DNA of 64,000 nt, taken from NCBI RefSeq assembly GCF_030814435.1, contig NZ_JAUSUW010000001.1:248001-312000 (forward strand), written 5' to 3'. Origin of the DNA: Peteryoungia aggregata LMG 23059 (GTDB lineage: Bacteria; Pseudomonadota; Alphaproteobacteria; Rhizobiales; Rhizobiaceae). The position numbers were made by a program, and so were the translations under genes. Shown here one piece after another: positions 17,421 through 26,341 of this stretch. Under the pieces are notes generated by a model that was not told the DNA's origin, made no database searches, and saw only the letters and a program-made list of their open reading frames with translations. Numbering within the stretch: position 1 is the first letter of the stretch; the number at the start of each line of letters is the position of its first letter.

Positions 17421-17446
17421 CGACAACCAAAAGAGAGGAACGGAGA

Positions 17447-18487
17447 ATGACAATGAAATGGATGACGACCACGGCGATTGCCGCCATCTCGGTGCTGGGT
17501 TTCGCAGGCGCGGCCTCGGCCGCTGGCGAGCTCAACATCTACAACTGGGGTGACTATACCAGCCCCGAACTGATCAAGAAGTTCGAGGAACAGTTCGACG
17601 TCAAAGTGACGATCACCGACTATGACTCCAACGACACCGCACTCGCCAAGGTCCGCGCTGGCGGCCATGGCTTCGACATCGTCGTGCCCTCGGCCAACTA
17701 CATGCCGATCTGGATCAACGAAGGTCTGCTGCTCGAAGCCCGCCCCGACCAGATGGAAAACTTCAAGAATGTCGACCCGCGCTGGGCGGATGTCGAATGG
17801 GATCCGGGCCGCCGCTACTCGGTTCCGTGGCAGTGGGGCGTGACCGGCATCGGCGTCAACACCAAATTCTACAAGGGTGACATCAACACCTCGGCCATCT
17901 TCCTCGATCCGCCGGAAGAACTGGTCGGCAAGCTGAACGTCACGCCGGAAATGAACGACGTTCTCTTCGCCACCATCAAGTATTTTGGCGGCGCCTGGTG
18001 CACGACCGACAAGGAAGTGCTGATGAAGGTCCGCGACAAGCTGGTCGAAGCCAAGGCGAAGTGGCTCGCCATGGACTATAGCGTCACCGACAAGCTGCCG
18101 ACCGGCGACTACGCGGGCGTCTACTACTGGAACGGCGCCATCATGCGCTCGCGCCTGCAGAACCCCGAGGTCAAGTTCGGCTATCCGAAGGAAGGCTATC
18201 CTGTCTTCATGGACAGCGTCGTCATCCTCAAGGATGCCAAGAACGTCGACAACGCCAAGGCCTTCATGAACTTCATCATGGCCCCGGAAAATGCGGCCAT
18301 GCTGTCGAACTTCGCCAAGTATGCCAACGGCATCAAGGGTTCGGAAGCGTTCATGGACAAGGAGATGCAGGGCGCGCCGGAACTGGTGATCCCCGCAGAA
18401 CTGGAGAGTGCCGGCGAGTTCCTGCTGAGCTGCGAACCTGACGTGCAGCAGCTCTACACCCGGATCTGGACCGAAGTTCAGAAGTAA
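17447..18487 (+). CDS. polyamine-type periplasmic binding protein (PotD/PotF family)
   Basis: Periplasmic receptor of the upstream permeases, 346 aa. A Sec signal peptide ends ...GFAGAASA and the mature protein starts AGELNIYNWGDYTSPELIKK, the classical PotD opening. DYDSNDTALAKVRAG and DIVVPSANYMPIWI are further family landmarks. A GGAG ribosome site precedes ATG 17447. It closes the ABC operon, and a stable hairpin follows before the hydrolase gene. Confidence 0.93.
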   Translation: MTMKWMTTTAIAAISVLGFAGAASAAGELNIYNWGDYTSPELIKKFEEQFDVKVTITDYDSNDTALAKVRAGGHGFDIVVPSANYMPIWINEGLLLEARPDQMENFKNVDPRWADVEWDPGRRYSVPWQWGVTGIGVNTKFYKGDINTSAIFLDPPEELVGKLNVTPEMNDVLFATIKYFGGAWCTTDKEVLMKVRDKLVEAKAKWLAMDYSVTDKLPTGDYAGVYYWNGAIMRSRLQNPEVKFGYPKEGYPVFMDSVVILKDAKNVDNAKAFMNFIMAPENAAMLSNFAKYANGIKGSEAFMDKEMQGAPELVIPAELESAGEFLLSCEPDVQQLYTRIWTEVQK

Positions 18488-18513
18488 CCTCGACCCAAAA
18501 CAAAAGACAGAAA

Positions 18514-18536
18514 CGGGAGGGCCAATGGCCCTCCCG
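18514..18536 (+). terminator. intercistronic hairpin after the binding-protein gene
   Basis: Perfect 10-base stem CGGGAGGGCC with a 3-base loop between the binding protein and the serine hydrolase. There is no T-run after it, so it probably stabilises the upstream message rather than ending transcription; the next gene's ribosome site GGAGGAG follows at once. Confidence 0.55.
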
Positions 18537-18554
18537 CAGGAGGAGCACACCCTG

Positions 18555-19736
18555 ATGACGACGCAGTTTGCCGAGGCCCATGGCTTCGAAAGACGGGACG
18601 TGACGCTTGCCAACTGGCGCACGGCCCCTTTCAGCCGTTTCAGCTTCGGCCATGCCGACGAGGTGGTGCCGAGCGCCAGGATCTCAGCAGGCGCCGAAGA
18701 GCCCGAAGGCGCGCCGGTGGTCTCCGACCTCATGCGCCAGTCACTCCCTGAGGGTCTTGCCGGCCAGCCTGACGTCGGCGCCTATCTCCACTATGCCCAC
18801 ACCGACGCCTTCGTCCTGATGAAGGCGGGCCGCATCGTCGCCGAACACTATGCCCCGAATGCCGGCATCGACCAGCGCCACATCGTCTTTTCGATCAGCA
18901 AGTCGCTGACCGCTCTGGTGATCGCAACCCTGGAAGCCGAGGGGCTTATGGATCCCGACGCCCCTGTCACCAGTCTCCTGCCCGAAGCGGCGGGCTCCGC
19001 CTATGGCGACTGCACCATTCGCGACGTGCTCGACATGCGCGTCAGCCTCGCCTTTGACGAGGCCTATCTCAACACCGATGGCGCCTATGCCCGCTATCGC
19101 CGTGCAACGCTATGGAACCCGGCCGATCCGTCCCAGCCGGATGAAACCTTGCTCGCCTTCCTGCTGACGCTCAAGAAAGACGCCCATCCGCATGGCGGCG
19201 CGCATTTCTATGCTTCTCCGAATTCTGACCTTCTCGGCATCCTGATCGAGCGAGCGACCGGAGAACGCTACGCCGATGTCTTGTCGACGCGCCTTTGGAA
19301 GCCGCTCGGCGCAAGGAACCATGCCAGCGTCACCGTCGATGCCGAGGGCACGGCGCGGGCGGCAGGCGGCATCTCGGTCACAGCCCGCGACCTCGCCCGC
19401 GTCGGCGAGATGCTGCGAAATGGCGGCATGGTCGCCGGCAACCGCCTCATCCCCGAGGCGTGGCTCGCCGACATGCTGACGGCAGGCGACCACCAGGCCT
19501 GGGTCGACGGCAAATCCAACTTCTTCCCCAAGGGTCGCTATCGCAGCCAGTGGTACCAGTCGGGTGAGCCTGATGGAGCCTTCTGCGCCATCGGCATCCA
19601 CGGTCAGTGGCTCTATGTCGATCCCTCCACCGAGACCGTGATCGTCAAGCTCTCCTCCCAGCCCAATCCGCTGGACGACGAGCTGAAACACGACAATTTC
19701 GCCTTCTTCCGTGCGCTCAGCGCCTGGACCGCCTGA
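18555..19736 (+). CDS. beta-lactamase-fold serine hydrolase, NylB-like (6-aminohexanoate-dimer hydrolase family)
   Basis: Cytoplasmic class-C-type serine hydrolase of 393 aa. The nucleophile motif S-x-x-K is S113-I-S-K116 (VFSISKSLTA) and the tyrosine region is Y219-A-S-P-N; spacing and flanking blocks such as ARDLARVGEMLRNGG and GIHGQWLYVDPSTETVIVKL follow the NylB/EstB pattern, including a Tyr at 171 where NylB has its amide-hydrolysis tyrosine (family comparison from memory). ATG 18555 follows GGAGGAG; an in-frame ATG at 18525 lies inside the hairpin. Position right after a polyamine-type importer suggests a substrate with an amide-linked amino acid or amine. Confidence 0.85.
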   Translation: MTTQFAEAHGFERRDVTLANWRTAPFSRFSFGHADEVVPSARISAGAEEPEGAPVVSDLMRQSLPEGLAGQPDVGAYLHYAHTDAFVLMKAGRIVAEHYAPNAGIDQRHIVFSISKSLTALVIATLEAEGLMDPDAPVTSLLPEAAGSAYGDCTIRDVLDMRVSLAFDEAYLNTDGAYARYRRATLWNPADPSQPDETLLAFLLTLKKDAHPHGGAHFYASPNSDLLGILIERATGERYADVLSTRLWKPLGARNHASVTVDAEGTARAAGGISVTARDLARVGEMLRNGGMVAGNRLIPEAWLADMLTAGDHQAWVDGKSNFFPKGRYRSQWYQSGEPDGAFCAIGIHGQWLYVDPSTETVIVKLSSQPNPLDDELKHDNFAFFRALSAWTA

Positions 19737-19753
19737 GATCAAAGGAGCCTGAA

Positions 19754-21424
19754 ATGGCAACCACCGCAGACATCATCATCACCAATGGCCGCGTCCTCAC
19801 GATGGATAACAGCTCTCCCCGCGCGGAAGCCGTGGCCCTTGCCGGCAACCGCATTCTCGCCGTCGGCAGCGAGGCCGAGGTGCAGGCTCTGGCGGGTCCC
19901 AACACCAAGCGGATCGACGCCAAGGGTGCCACCGTCATGCCCGGCTTCAACGAAGCCCATATGCACATCTTCCCCGGCTCGGTATCGCTGCGCCAGCTGA
20001 ACCTGCATGGCATCCAGGGCTTCGAGGCCCTGAAATCCGCCATCCTCGATTATGCGGAGAAGAACCCGGATGAGCCGCTGCTCATGGGCTTTTCCGCCGA
20101 CTATTCGATCATCTCGCTGACCGAACCCTGCACCCGCCATCACCTGGATGCGATCCTGCCGGATCGCCCCTTCATGATGTTCGCGCCCGACCATCACACA
20201 GCCTGGGCCAACACCGCAGCACTGGAGAAGGCAGGCATCCTGCAGGGCAAGGACGTCGGCATCGGCAACGAGATCGTCATGGGCCCCGACGGTCTGGCGA
20301 ATGGCGAGCTGCGTGAGGGCAATGCCTTCGGCCCGGTATCGGCGCTGGCCTCGACAGGTGGCCGCGAGGAACTCGGCATGGTAACCGGCATGGACCCGGA
20401 AAACGTCACGCCGGAACAGTTCGCCCTCGATCGCGCCATCCTGAAGGCCGGCCTCGACTACTGCGCCTCCTGGGGCGTCACCTCGATCCAGAATTTCGAT
20501 GGCAACCACTACCAGCTTCGGCTGATGCGCGATCTGGAGCTTTCGGGCGAACTCTGCTGCCGCATCCGCATCCCCTATCACATGAAGAACTTCATGGCGC
20601 TGGAGGACCTCGACAAGGCCGCCGCCTGGAAGAAGGAATTCGCCACCGACATGCTGCGCGGCGATTTCGTCAAGGTCTTCATGGATGGCGTGCTGGACAG
20701 CCAGACGGCCTATATGCTCGACGGATATGGCGACAGGCCGGGCTATACCTATGAGCCGCTGTTCACCCCGCAAGCCTTCAATGCGATTGCGACGAAGGCC
20801 GATGCGCTCGGCCTGCAGGTCGCAGTCCACGCGATCGGCAGTGCCGCCATCCGCCAGACGCTCGACGGCTATGAGGCGGCGTTAAATGCCAATGGCCCAC
20901 GCGGCAATCGCCACCGCATCGAGCATATCGAGATCATCCACCCGGACGACATTCCACGCTTTGCCACGCTCGGCATCGTCGCTTCGATGCAGCCGGTCCA
21001 CTACCCCGGCGGCACCTGCTTCCCGGCCGAGCCGACCACCGCCAAGATCGGCGAGGACCGCTGGGACGAGGCATACGCCTGGCGGACAATGAAGGAAGCA
21101 GGCGCGCCCGTCGTCTTCGCCTCCGACTGGCCGGTCTCACCGGTGTCACCCTTCCAGTGCATCCAGGATGCACTGACCCGCAAACCCTGGAAGGACGGTC
21201 TGAAAGACCAGCGCTTCTCGCTGATGGAAGCTCTCGAGGCCTACACTTCGATAGGCGCCTGGGTAGAGTTCATGGAAGACCGCAAGGGTTTGCTGAAGCC
21301 CGGCTACCTCGCCGACGTCGTGATCCTCACCAGGGACATCGAGGCTGTCGCACCCGAGGAGATCATGGACACCGTTCGTCCTGCCGTCACCATCTGCGAC
21401 GGCCACATCACCTTCCAGGCTTGA
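19754..21424 (+). CDS. YtcJ-type metal-dependent amidohydrolase (Amidohydro_3), paralog A
   Basis: TIM-barrel metal hydrolase of 556 aa for amide, formamide or imide bonds. It has the composite N-terminal domain (IIITNGRVLTMDN), the metal motif GFNEAHMHIF, a central VAVHAIGS and RHRIEHIEIIHPDD, and VFASDWPVSP with the C-terminal aspartate ligand, then LKPGYLADVVIL. ATG 19754 follows AAAGGAG by a few bases and lies 17 bases after the serine hydrolase stop. It is a clear paralog of the next gene. Confidence 0.9.
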   Translation: MATTADIIITNGRVLTMDNSSPRAEAVALAGNRILAVGSEAEVQALAGPNTKRIDAKGATVMPGFNEAHMHIFPGSVSLRQLNLHGIQGFEALKSAILDYAEKNPDEPLLMGFSADYSIISLTEPCTRHHLDAILPDRPFMMFAPDHHTAWANTAALEKAGILQGKDVGIGNEIVMGPDGLANGELREGNAFGPVSALASTGGREELGMVTGMDPENVTPEQFALDRAILKAGLDYCASWGVTSIQNFDGNHYQLRLMRDLELSGELCCRIRIPYHMKNFMALEDLDKAAAWKKEFATDMLRGDFVKVFMDGVLDSQTAYMLDGYGDRPGYTYEPLFTPQAFNAIATKADALGLQVAVHAIGSAAIRQTLDGYEAALNANGPRGNRHRIEHIEIIHPDDIPRFATLGIVASMQPVHYPGGTCFPAEPTTAKIGEDRWDEAYAWRTMKEAGAPVVFASDWPVSPVSPFQCIQDALTRKPWKDGLKDQRFSLMEALEAYTSIGAWVEFMEDRKGLLKPGYLADVVILTRDIEAVAPEEIMDTVRPAVTICDGHITFQA

Positions 21425-21438
21425 AGAAAGACCGTCCC

Positions 21439-23115
21439 ATGAGCGCCGATCTCGTCATCCACAATGCCCGTATCCTGACCATGGATGACGAACGTCCGCG
21501 CGCGGAAGCGATCGCGCTCACCGGCAACCGCATCACCGCCGTAGGCGGCAATGACGAGATCCTTGAGCTCGCGGGACCACAGACCCGCGTCGTCGATGCC
21601 GGGGGCGCAACGGTGCTGCCGGGCTTCAACGAAGCGCATATGCACATCTTCGGCGGCTCGGTCTCGCTCGGCGAACTCTCGCTCTTCGGCGTTAGTGGAT
21701 TCGACGCCCTGTCAAAATCCGTGCGGGACTATGCGGCCGCCAACCCGGACCTGCCGCTGCTTGTCGCCCAGACGGCCGATTATACCATCCTGTCGGAAAC
21801 CGAGCGCGTCACCCGCCACCATCTCGACCGCATCATTCCCGACCGCCCGTTCATGATGGTCGCCCCAGACCGGCACACGGCCTGGGCCAATACCATCGCG
21901 CTGGAAAAAGCCGGCATCCTGCAGGGCCGCGATGTCGGCGTCGGCAACGAGATCGTTATGGGCGAGGACGGGCTGGCAAACGGCGAACTGCGCGAAAGCA
22001 ACGCCATGCGTCCTGTCGCGTCGATGAGCGTGACGGGCGGTCGAGAAGGCCTCGGCGTCGGCACCGGCGGTGATCCCGAACACGTCAGCCCGGAAGAGCG
22101 CGCCGCGGATATGGCAGTGCTGAAGAAGGGGCTGGCCTATTGCGCCTCGCTCGGCATTACCTCGTTCCAGAACATGGACGGCAATCTCTATCAGCTGGAA
22201 ATGCTGGATGAGATCGAGAAAACCGAAGTCCTGCCGGTTCGTGTCCGCATGCCTTACCACATGAAGAACTTCATGCCCCTCTCCGATCTGGAGGAAAAGG
22301 CCGCCGTCTGGAAGGCCCGCTTCGACACGGACAAGCTCCGCTGCAACTTCGTCAAGCTGTTCATGGATGGCGTCACCGAGGGCGAGACCGCCGTCTTCGT
22401 CGACGACTATGCCCACAAGCCCGGCTGGAAGGGCGAGCCGTTGTTCTCGGGCGACGCCTTCAATGCGGTCGCAACGGAGGCAAACCGCCTCGGCATGCCG
22501 GTCGCGGTGCATGCTATCGGCGACGGAGCGGTCCGCATGGTACTCGACGGCTATGAGGCCTCGATCAACGCCAATGGCCGGAACGACATGCGCAACCGCG
22601 TCGAGCATATCGAGGTTGTCCATCCCGACGACATCAAGCGCTTTGCCGAAACGGGCACCATCGCCTCGATGCAGCCGACCCATCCGCCAGGGTCCGCCGG
22701 CCTGCCTCTCGAACCCTATCTAACCTATATCGGCCGTGAGCGCTGGCCTCTCGCTTTCGCTTGGAAGACGCTGGTGGATGCAGGCGCCACGATCGTCTTC
22801 GCGACCGACTGGCCCGTCTCCCCGCTTCCACCTTTGAGCTGCATCGGCGATGCCATGACGCGCCAGCCCTGGGCAGATGATATGCCCGACCAGCGCCTGA
22901 GCCTTCAGGAAACGCTGGCCGCCTACACAAGGACCAGCGCCTGGGTCGAATACATGGAAGACCGCAAGGGCGTGTTGAAACCGGGCTACCTGGCGGACGT
23001 GGTTCTTCTCTCGGGCGACATCGAGGCGACCGCGCCGGAGAGCATCGCGGCCCTTTCACCCGTGCTGACCATCTGCGACGGCCGCGTCACCTTCGAAGCC
23101 GGAGGAGGCCGATGA
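21439..23115 (+). CDS. YtcJ-type metal-dependent amidohydrolase (Amidohydro_3), paralog B
   Basis: 558-aa enzyme collinear with its upstream neighbour over the whole length. Shared blocks include GFNEAHMHIFGGSVSL, the KAGILQGRDVGVGNEIVMG segment, YHMKNFM and LKPGYLADVV, so the pair arose by tandem duplication and then diverged. Metal motifs (H-x-H, HAIGDG, RVEHIEVVHPDD, FATDWPVSP) are all retained, so both copies look active. It starts 14 bases after paralog A and overlaps the tetR-type gene by 4 bases. Confidence 0.9.
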   Translation: MSADLVIHNARILTMDDERPRAEAIALTGNRITAVGGNDEILELAGPQTRVVDAGGATVLPGFNEAHMHIFGGSVSLGELSLFGVSGFDALSKSVRDYAAANPDLPLLVAQTADYTILSETERVTRHHLDRIIPDRPFMMVAPDRHTAWANTIALEKAGILQGRDVGVGNEIVMGEDGLANGELRESNAMRPVASMSVTGGREGLGVGTGGDPEHVSPEERAADMAVLKKGLAYCASLGITSFQNMDGNLYQLEMLDEIEKTEVLPVRVRMPYHMKNFMPLSDLEEKAAVWKARFDTDKLRCNFVKLFMDGVTEGETAVFVDDYAHKPGWKGEPLFSGDAFNAVATEANRLGMPVAVHAIGDGAVRMVLDGYEASINANGRNDMRNRVEHIEVVHPDDIKRFAETGTIASMQPTHPPGSAGLPLEPYLTYIGRERWPLAFAWKTLVDAGATIVFATDWPVSPLPPLSCIGDAMTRQPWADDMPDQRLSLQETLAAYTRTSAWVEYMEDRKGVLKPGYLADVVLLSGDIEATAPESIAALSPVLTICDGRVTFEAGGGR

Positions 23116-23792
23116 GCGAGGCAGCGGACGCGACGCAGGAGAAACCGGCAAACGCTCCGGCACGTGGTCGCCCCACGGGCGCCACCCGCAAGGGGCTGGA
23201 AACCCGCGTCCGCATCATCAAGGGTGCCCGAGAAGCCCTGGAGGAAGGCGGCATGGAGGCGCTGACGACGCGCCGCATCGCCGCATCTGCCGGCGTCAAG
23301 CTCGCGACACTGCACTACTATTTCGACAGCAAGGAGAGCCTGCTGCTCGCCGTGCTCGAAGACCTGATCGCGGAGATGGACGAGGCCTACCGGCAGGATG
23401 TCGCCTTGCCGAAAGCACCGGAAGACCGGGTGGAGGCCCTGATCCGGGCGAGCTGGCGCTACATCCAGCGCACCAGGGGCAAGCAGATCGCCCAGACGGA
23501 ACTGACGCTCTATGCGCTGCGTACCAAGGGATCAGAGTGGCTCGCCGCCCGCCAGTACAATGCCTATATTGACTTCTACGGCCATCTCGTTTTCGAGGAC
23601 GACAGCGACGAGGAGCTCCGCCGCATCGGTCGCGCCGTCGCCCGCCAGATGCTGATCGGCATCGACGGCATCATCCTGCAGAGCTACGCCCTCGAAGATC
23701 TTTCCGCCTCGAATGAGGACATCGAAGCCCTCATCATTGCCATGCGCGGCTATCTCCGCCGTCTCCTGGCGGAGCATGGCAAGGCGCGTTAG
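23112..23792 (+). CDS. TetR/AcrR-family transcriptional regulator
   Basis: 226-aa repressor with an N-terminal helix-turn-helix at about residues 30-75 (GGMEALTTRRIAASAGVKLATLHYYFDSKESLL) and a C-terminal ligand-binding domain. The start overlaps the stop of amidohydrolase B (ATGA), so it is part of the operon and probably controls it. The 3' end overlaps the convergent hydrolase by 4 bases. The effector is unknown. Confidence 0.9.
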   Translation: MSEAADATQEKPANAPARGRPTGATRKGLETRVRIIKGAREALEEGGMEALTTRRIAASAGVKLATLHYYFDSKESLLLAVLEDLIAEMDEAYRQDVALPKAPEDRVEALIRASWRYIQRTRGKQIAQTELTLYALRTKGSEWLAARQYNAYIDFYGHLVFEDDSDEELRRIGRAVARQMLIGIDGIILQSYALEDLSASNEDIEALIIAMRGYLRRLLAEHGKAR

Positions 23793-24628
23793 GAGAGGCC
23801 CCAGATCCGTTTCGCATTACCCGAGAAGAGCTTGTCCTTCTCTTCTTTCGTGCAGCCATGCAGAAGCGCCTGTGTCGTCGCGACCCAAGTCGACAGCCCC
23901 CCACCCAGCGTGCAGACCGGCCAGTCCGAGCCCCAGATCGCGCGATCGAAACCGAAGGATGCGATCGTATGCTGGAAATAGGGTTTGAGATCCTCCAGCG
24001 TCCAATTCTCCAGATCGCCATAGGCCGGGATGCCGGAAATCTTCACCCGAACATTGTCGCGTCTGGCAATGTCGGTGATCCCGCTCTTCCAAGCATCATA
24101 GCCATTGCCCTTGATGTCGGGCACGCCGCAATGGTCGAGGATGAAGGTGACATCGGGGGCGAGATCGACCAGCGCCTTGGCCTTGTCGATCTGATGCGGC
24201 AGCATGCAGAGATCGAAGGTGAGGCCTGTACCCGAGAGCCGCTTCACGTTCTCGCGGAACAGCGCCCCCTCGGACACATCATCGGGCACCACATGCAGCA
24301 CGCGGCGGAAGCCTTTGACGAAGGGGGTCGTTAGCTGGGTCTCCAGGTACGCGGCAAAGCCCTGTTCCTCCGGGCGGCAGGAGGCGATCACACCTCGGAG
24401 CAGGCTATCCGGCCTCCGCGACAGCTGCTGAACCATCGCGGTTTCCGCAGCAATGTCCTCGGGCGCGACATCGACCTCCATATGCAGCACGGAGGAAATT
24501 CCGAGCCGCCGGGCCTCGCGCGCGTAGGTCTCCCAGGTGAAATCGACATCAAGGGCGGGCACATCCTTCAGCCAGGAATAGCCGAGCCGATCGCGATAGA
24601 TGAGATGCAGATGGGTATCGATGATCAT
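23789..24628 (-). CDS. amidohydrolase-2 family lactonase/hydrolase (L-fuconolactonase-like, COG3618)
   Basis: 279-aa TIM-barrel hydrolase with the N-terminal metal motif DTHLHLIYRDRLGYSWL, a central FILDHCGVPD, KISGIPAYGD and the C-terminal GSDWPVC. The family includes L-fuconolactonase, L-rhamnono-lactonase and 2-pyrone-4,6-dicarboxylate hydrolase. It lies 28 bases downstream of the IclR gene on the same strand, and opposite it are a ketodeoxyfuconate-dehydrogenase-like SDR and a diketo-acid hydrolase, which makes a sugar-lactone role the best guess. Confidence 0.85.
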   Translation of the reverse strand: MIIDTHLHLIYRDRLGYSWLKDVPALDVDFTWETYAREARRLGISSVLHMEVDVAPEDIAAETAMVQQLSRRPDSLLRGVIASCRPEEQGFAAYLETQLTTPFVKGFRRVLHVVPDDVSEGALFRENVKRLSGTGLTFDLCMLPHQIDKAKALVDLAPDVTFILDHCGVPDIKGNGYDAWKSGITDIARRDNVRVKISGIPAYGDLENWTLEDLKPYFQHTIASFGFDRAIWGSDWPVCTLGGGLSTWVATTQALLHGCTKEEKDKLFSGNAKRIWGLS

Positions 24629-24656
24629 GGCGGGCCCCTCCCAAGGCCTTGGAAAT

Positions 24657-25457
24657 TCAGTTCATATCGGGGGCGTCAGCGCCGAGACCGGCACCTGCAA
24701 GCGCCGAGATACGACGCGCAGTCTCTGTCAGCGCCTCGATGGTGCGGGTGATATCGGGGGCCTCAGGCGCGTTGATGATGGTGATGTAAGGCACGGTGAG
24801 CGCGCCCAAGGCCTCGCCATCGGCACTGACGATCGGTGCCGAGAGGTTGACGACGCCGGCCGTCTGCGCGCTCGGCATCATCTCGTAGCCGCGTGCCCTT
24901 ATCTGGTCGAGCCTGCTGATGAAGGCATCAGTCATCCGACCTTCGGGGCCACCGCTCGCGACGTGTTCCGCCACCATCATCGCCCGCACCTCAGGGCTGC
25001 GGAAGGCGAGAAGTATATGGCCGGAACCGGTGTCGAACAGCCCCATGCGCGAGCCGACCCGGATCGAGATGCCCCAATAGCCCGGCGCCTCAAGCTGCGC
25101 GATGACCACCGGATGTCCACGGTCATAGACGACGATGTGGTTCTCCTGCCGGGTGATCTCAGCCAGCTCCCGCATCAACGGCATGGCAAGCGAAGCCAGC
25201 CGCCGCGTCGGCGCGTGCATCTGCGCAAGGCCGAAGAGCTTGAGCGTCAGCACATAACGATCGCCATCGAGCCGCGCGACATAGCCGCGCTTCACCAGCC
25301 GGTCGAGCATCCGGTAAAATTCATTCGGACTGCGGTCGAGCTTCTTGGCGATCTCGGCCTGGCTCAAGCCCCCATCAACGCCCGCCAGAAGCTCCAGAAT
25401 GTCGAGACCCTTGTCGAGCGCCGGCGCCCGGTAACGGTCCTGATCCACATCATTCAC
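24657..25457 (-). CDS. IclR-family transcriptional regulator
   Basis: 266-aa regulator with an N-terminal winged helix-turn-helix (ALDKGLDILELLAGVDGGLSQAEIAKKLDR, about 13-45) and a C-terminal IclR effector domain (GMLFDTGSGH-like region, then GYEMMPSAQTAGVVNLSAPI). It diverges from the SDR gene and is followed by the lactonase-like gene, so it likely controls both arms in response to a sugar-acid intermediate. Confidence 0.92.
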   Translation of the reverse strand: MNDVDQDRYRAPALDKGLDILELLAGVDGGLSQAEIAKKLDRSPNEFYRMLDRLVKRGYVARLDGDRYVLTLKLFGLAQMHAPTRRLASLAMPLMRELAEITRQENHIVVYDRGHPVVIAQLEAPGYWGISIRVGSRMGLFDTGSGHILLAFRSPEVRAMMVAEHVASGGPEGRMTDAFISRLDQIRARGYEMMPSAQTAGVVNLSAPIVSADGEALGALTVPYITIINAPEAPDITRTIEALTETARRISALAGAGLGADAPDMN

Positions 25458-25591
25458 GCATGTCTCTCCTCGCAGCCCCGAACCACTCTTGACCTTTATG
25501 AATAAATGTTTTGCATATGAATGATGCTCGCATCGACCGCGGGAATATGCAAGGGTCGAGTGACGGGGGATCGGCTGGAGGAGCCAAGAAG
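25458..25591. promoter_or_regulatory. divergent promoter region between iclR-type gene and SDR
   Basis: AT-rich stretch around 25495-25525 with a repeated ATGAAT word (TATGAATAAATG and TATGAATGATG) in otherwise GC-rich DNA. This is the likely IclR operator and the divergent promoters; no exact palindrome could be defined by eye. GGAGGAG at 25577-25583 is the SDR ribosome site. Confidence 0.35.
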
Positions 25592-26320
25592 ATGAACCTT
25601 GAGAAGAAGCATGTGCTGGTGACGGCCGCTGGCCAGGGCATTGGTCGCGCGAGCGCGATTGCCTTCGCCCGCGCCGGTGCGACGGTCGTGGCGACCGACA
25701 TCAACACCGAGGCGCTGGCGAGCCTGGATGGCGAGACCGGCATCACAACGCGCCAGCTCGACGTGCTGAACGACGACGCGGTCAAGGCCGTGGTCGGCGA
25801 AGCCGGCCCCTTCGATGTGCTGTTCAATTGCGCCGGCGTCGTACATGGCGGAACCGTTCTGGACATGAACGACAAGGATCTGGACTTCGCCCTTGACCTC
25901 AATGTGCGTGCGATGATCCGCACCATCCGGGCCGTCCTGCCCGCCATGCTGGAACGCGGCGACGGCTCGATCATCAACATGGCCTCTGTGGCAAGCTCCA
26001 TCAAAGGCGTGCCAGACCGCTTCGCCTATACCGTCACCAAGGCAGCCGTCATCGGTCTCACCAAGTCGGTCGCTGCCGATTACGTGACGCAGGGCATCCG
26101 CTGCAATGCGATCTGCCCGGGCACCGTCGAAAGCCCGTCGCTGCAGGACCGCATGCGCGCTCAAGGTGACTATGACGCCGCCCGCGCCGCCTTCATCGCC
26201 CGCCAGCCCATGGGGCGCCTGGGCACGCCGGAAGAAATCGCCGATCTTGCCGTCTATCTCGCCGGCGCCACCTATACCTCTGGCCAGGCCTATGCCATCG
26301 ACGGCGGCTGGACGATCTAA
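25592..26320 (+). CDS. short-chain dehydrogenase, 2-keto-3-deoxy-L-fuconate dehydrogenase-like
   Basis: 242-aa NAD(P)-dependent oxidoreductase with cofactor motif TAAGQGIGRA, NCAGVVHGG, catalytic Ser (NMASVASS), YxxxK (YTVTKAAVIGLTKSVAAD) and RCNAICPGTVESPSL. The last segment, and the close of the protein (IDGGWTI), match the subgroup of 2-keto-3-deoxy-L-fuconate 4-dehydrogenases and BDH2-like enzymes. ATG 25592 follows GGAGGAG; an upstream in-frame ATG at 25511 lacks one. It is 21 bases from the diketo-acid hydrolase gene, the next step in that pathway. Confidence 0.85.
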   Translation: MNLEKKHVLVTAAGQGIGRASAIAFARAGATVVATDINTEALASLDGETGITTRQLDVLNDDAVKAVVGEAGPFDVLFNCAGVVHGGTVLDMNDKDLDFALDLNVRAMIRTIRAVLPAMLERGDGSIINMASVASSIKGVPDRFAYTVTKAAVIGLTKSVAADYVTQGIRCNAICPGTVESPSLQDRMRAQGDYDAARAAFIARQPMGRLGTPEEIADLAVYLAGATYTSGQAYAIDGGWTI

Positions 26321-26341
26321 TTCTGAAGAAGGAAGAACACG

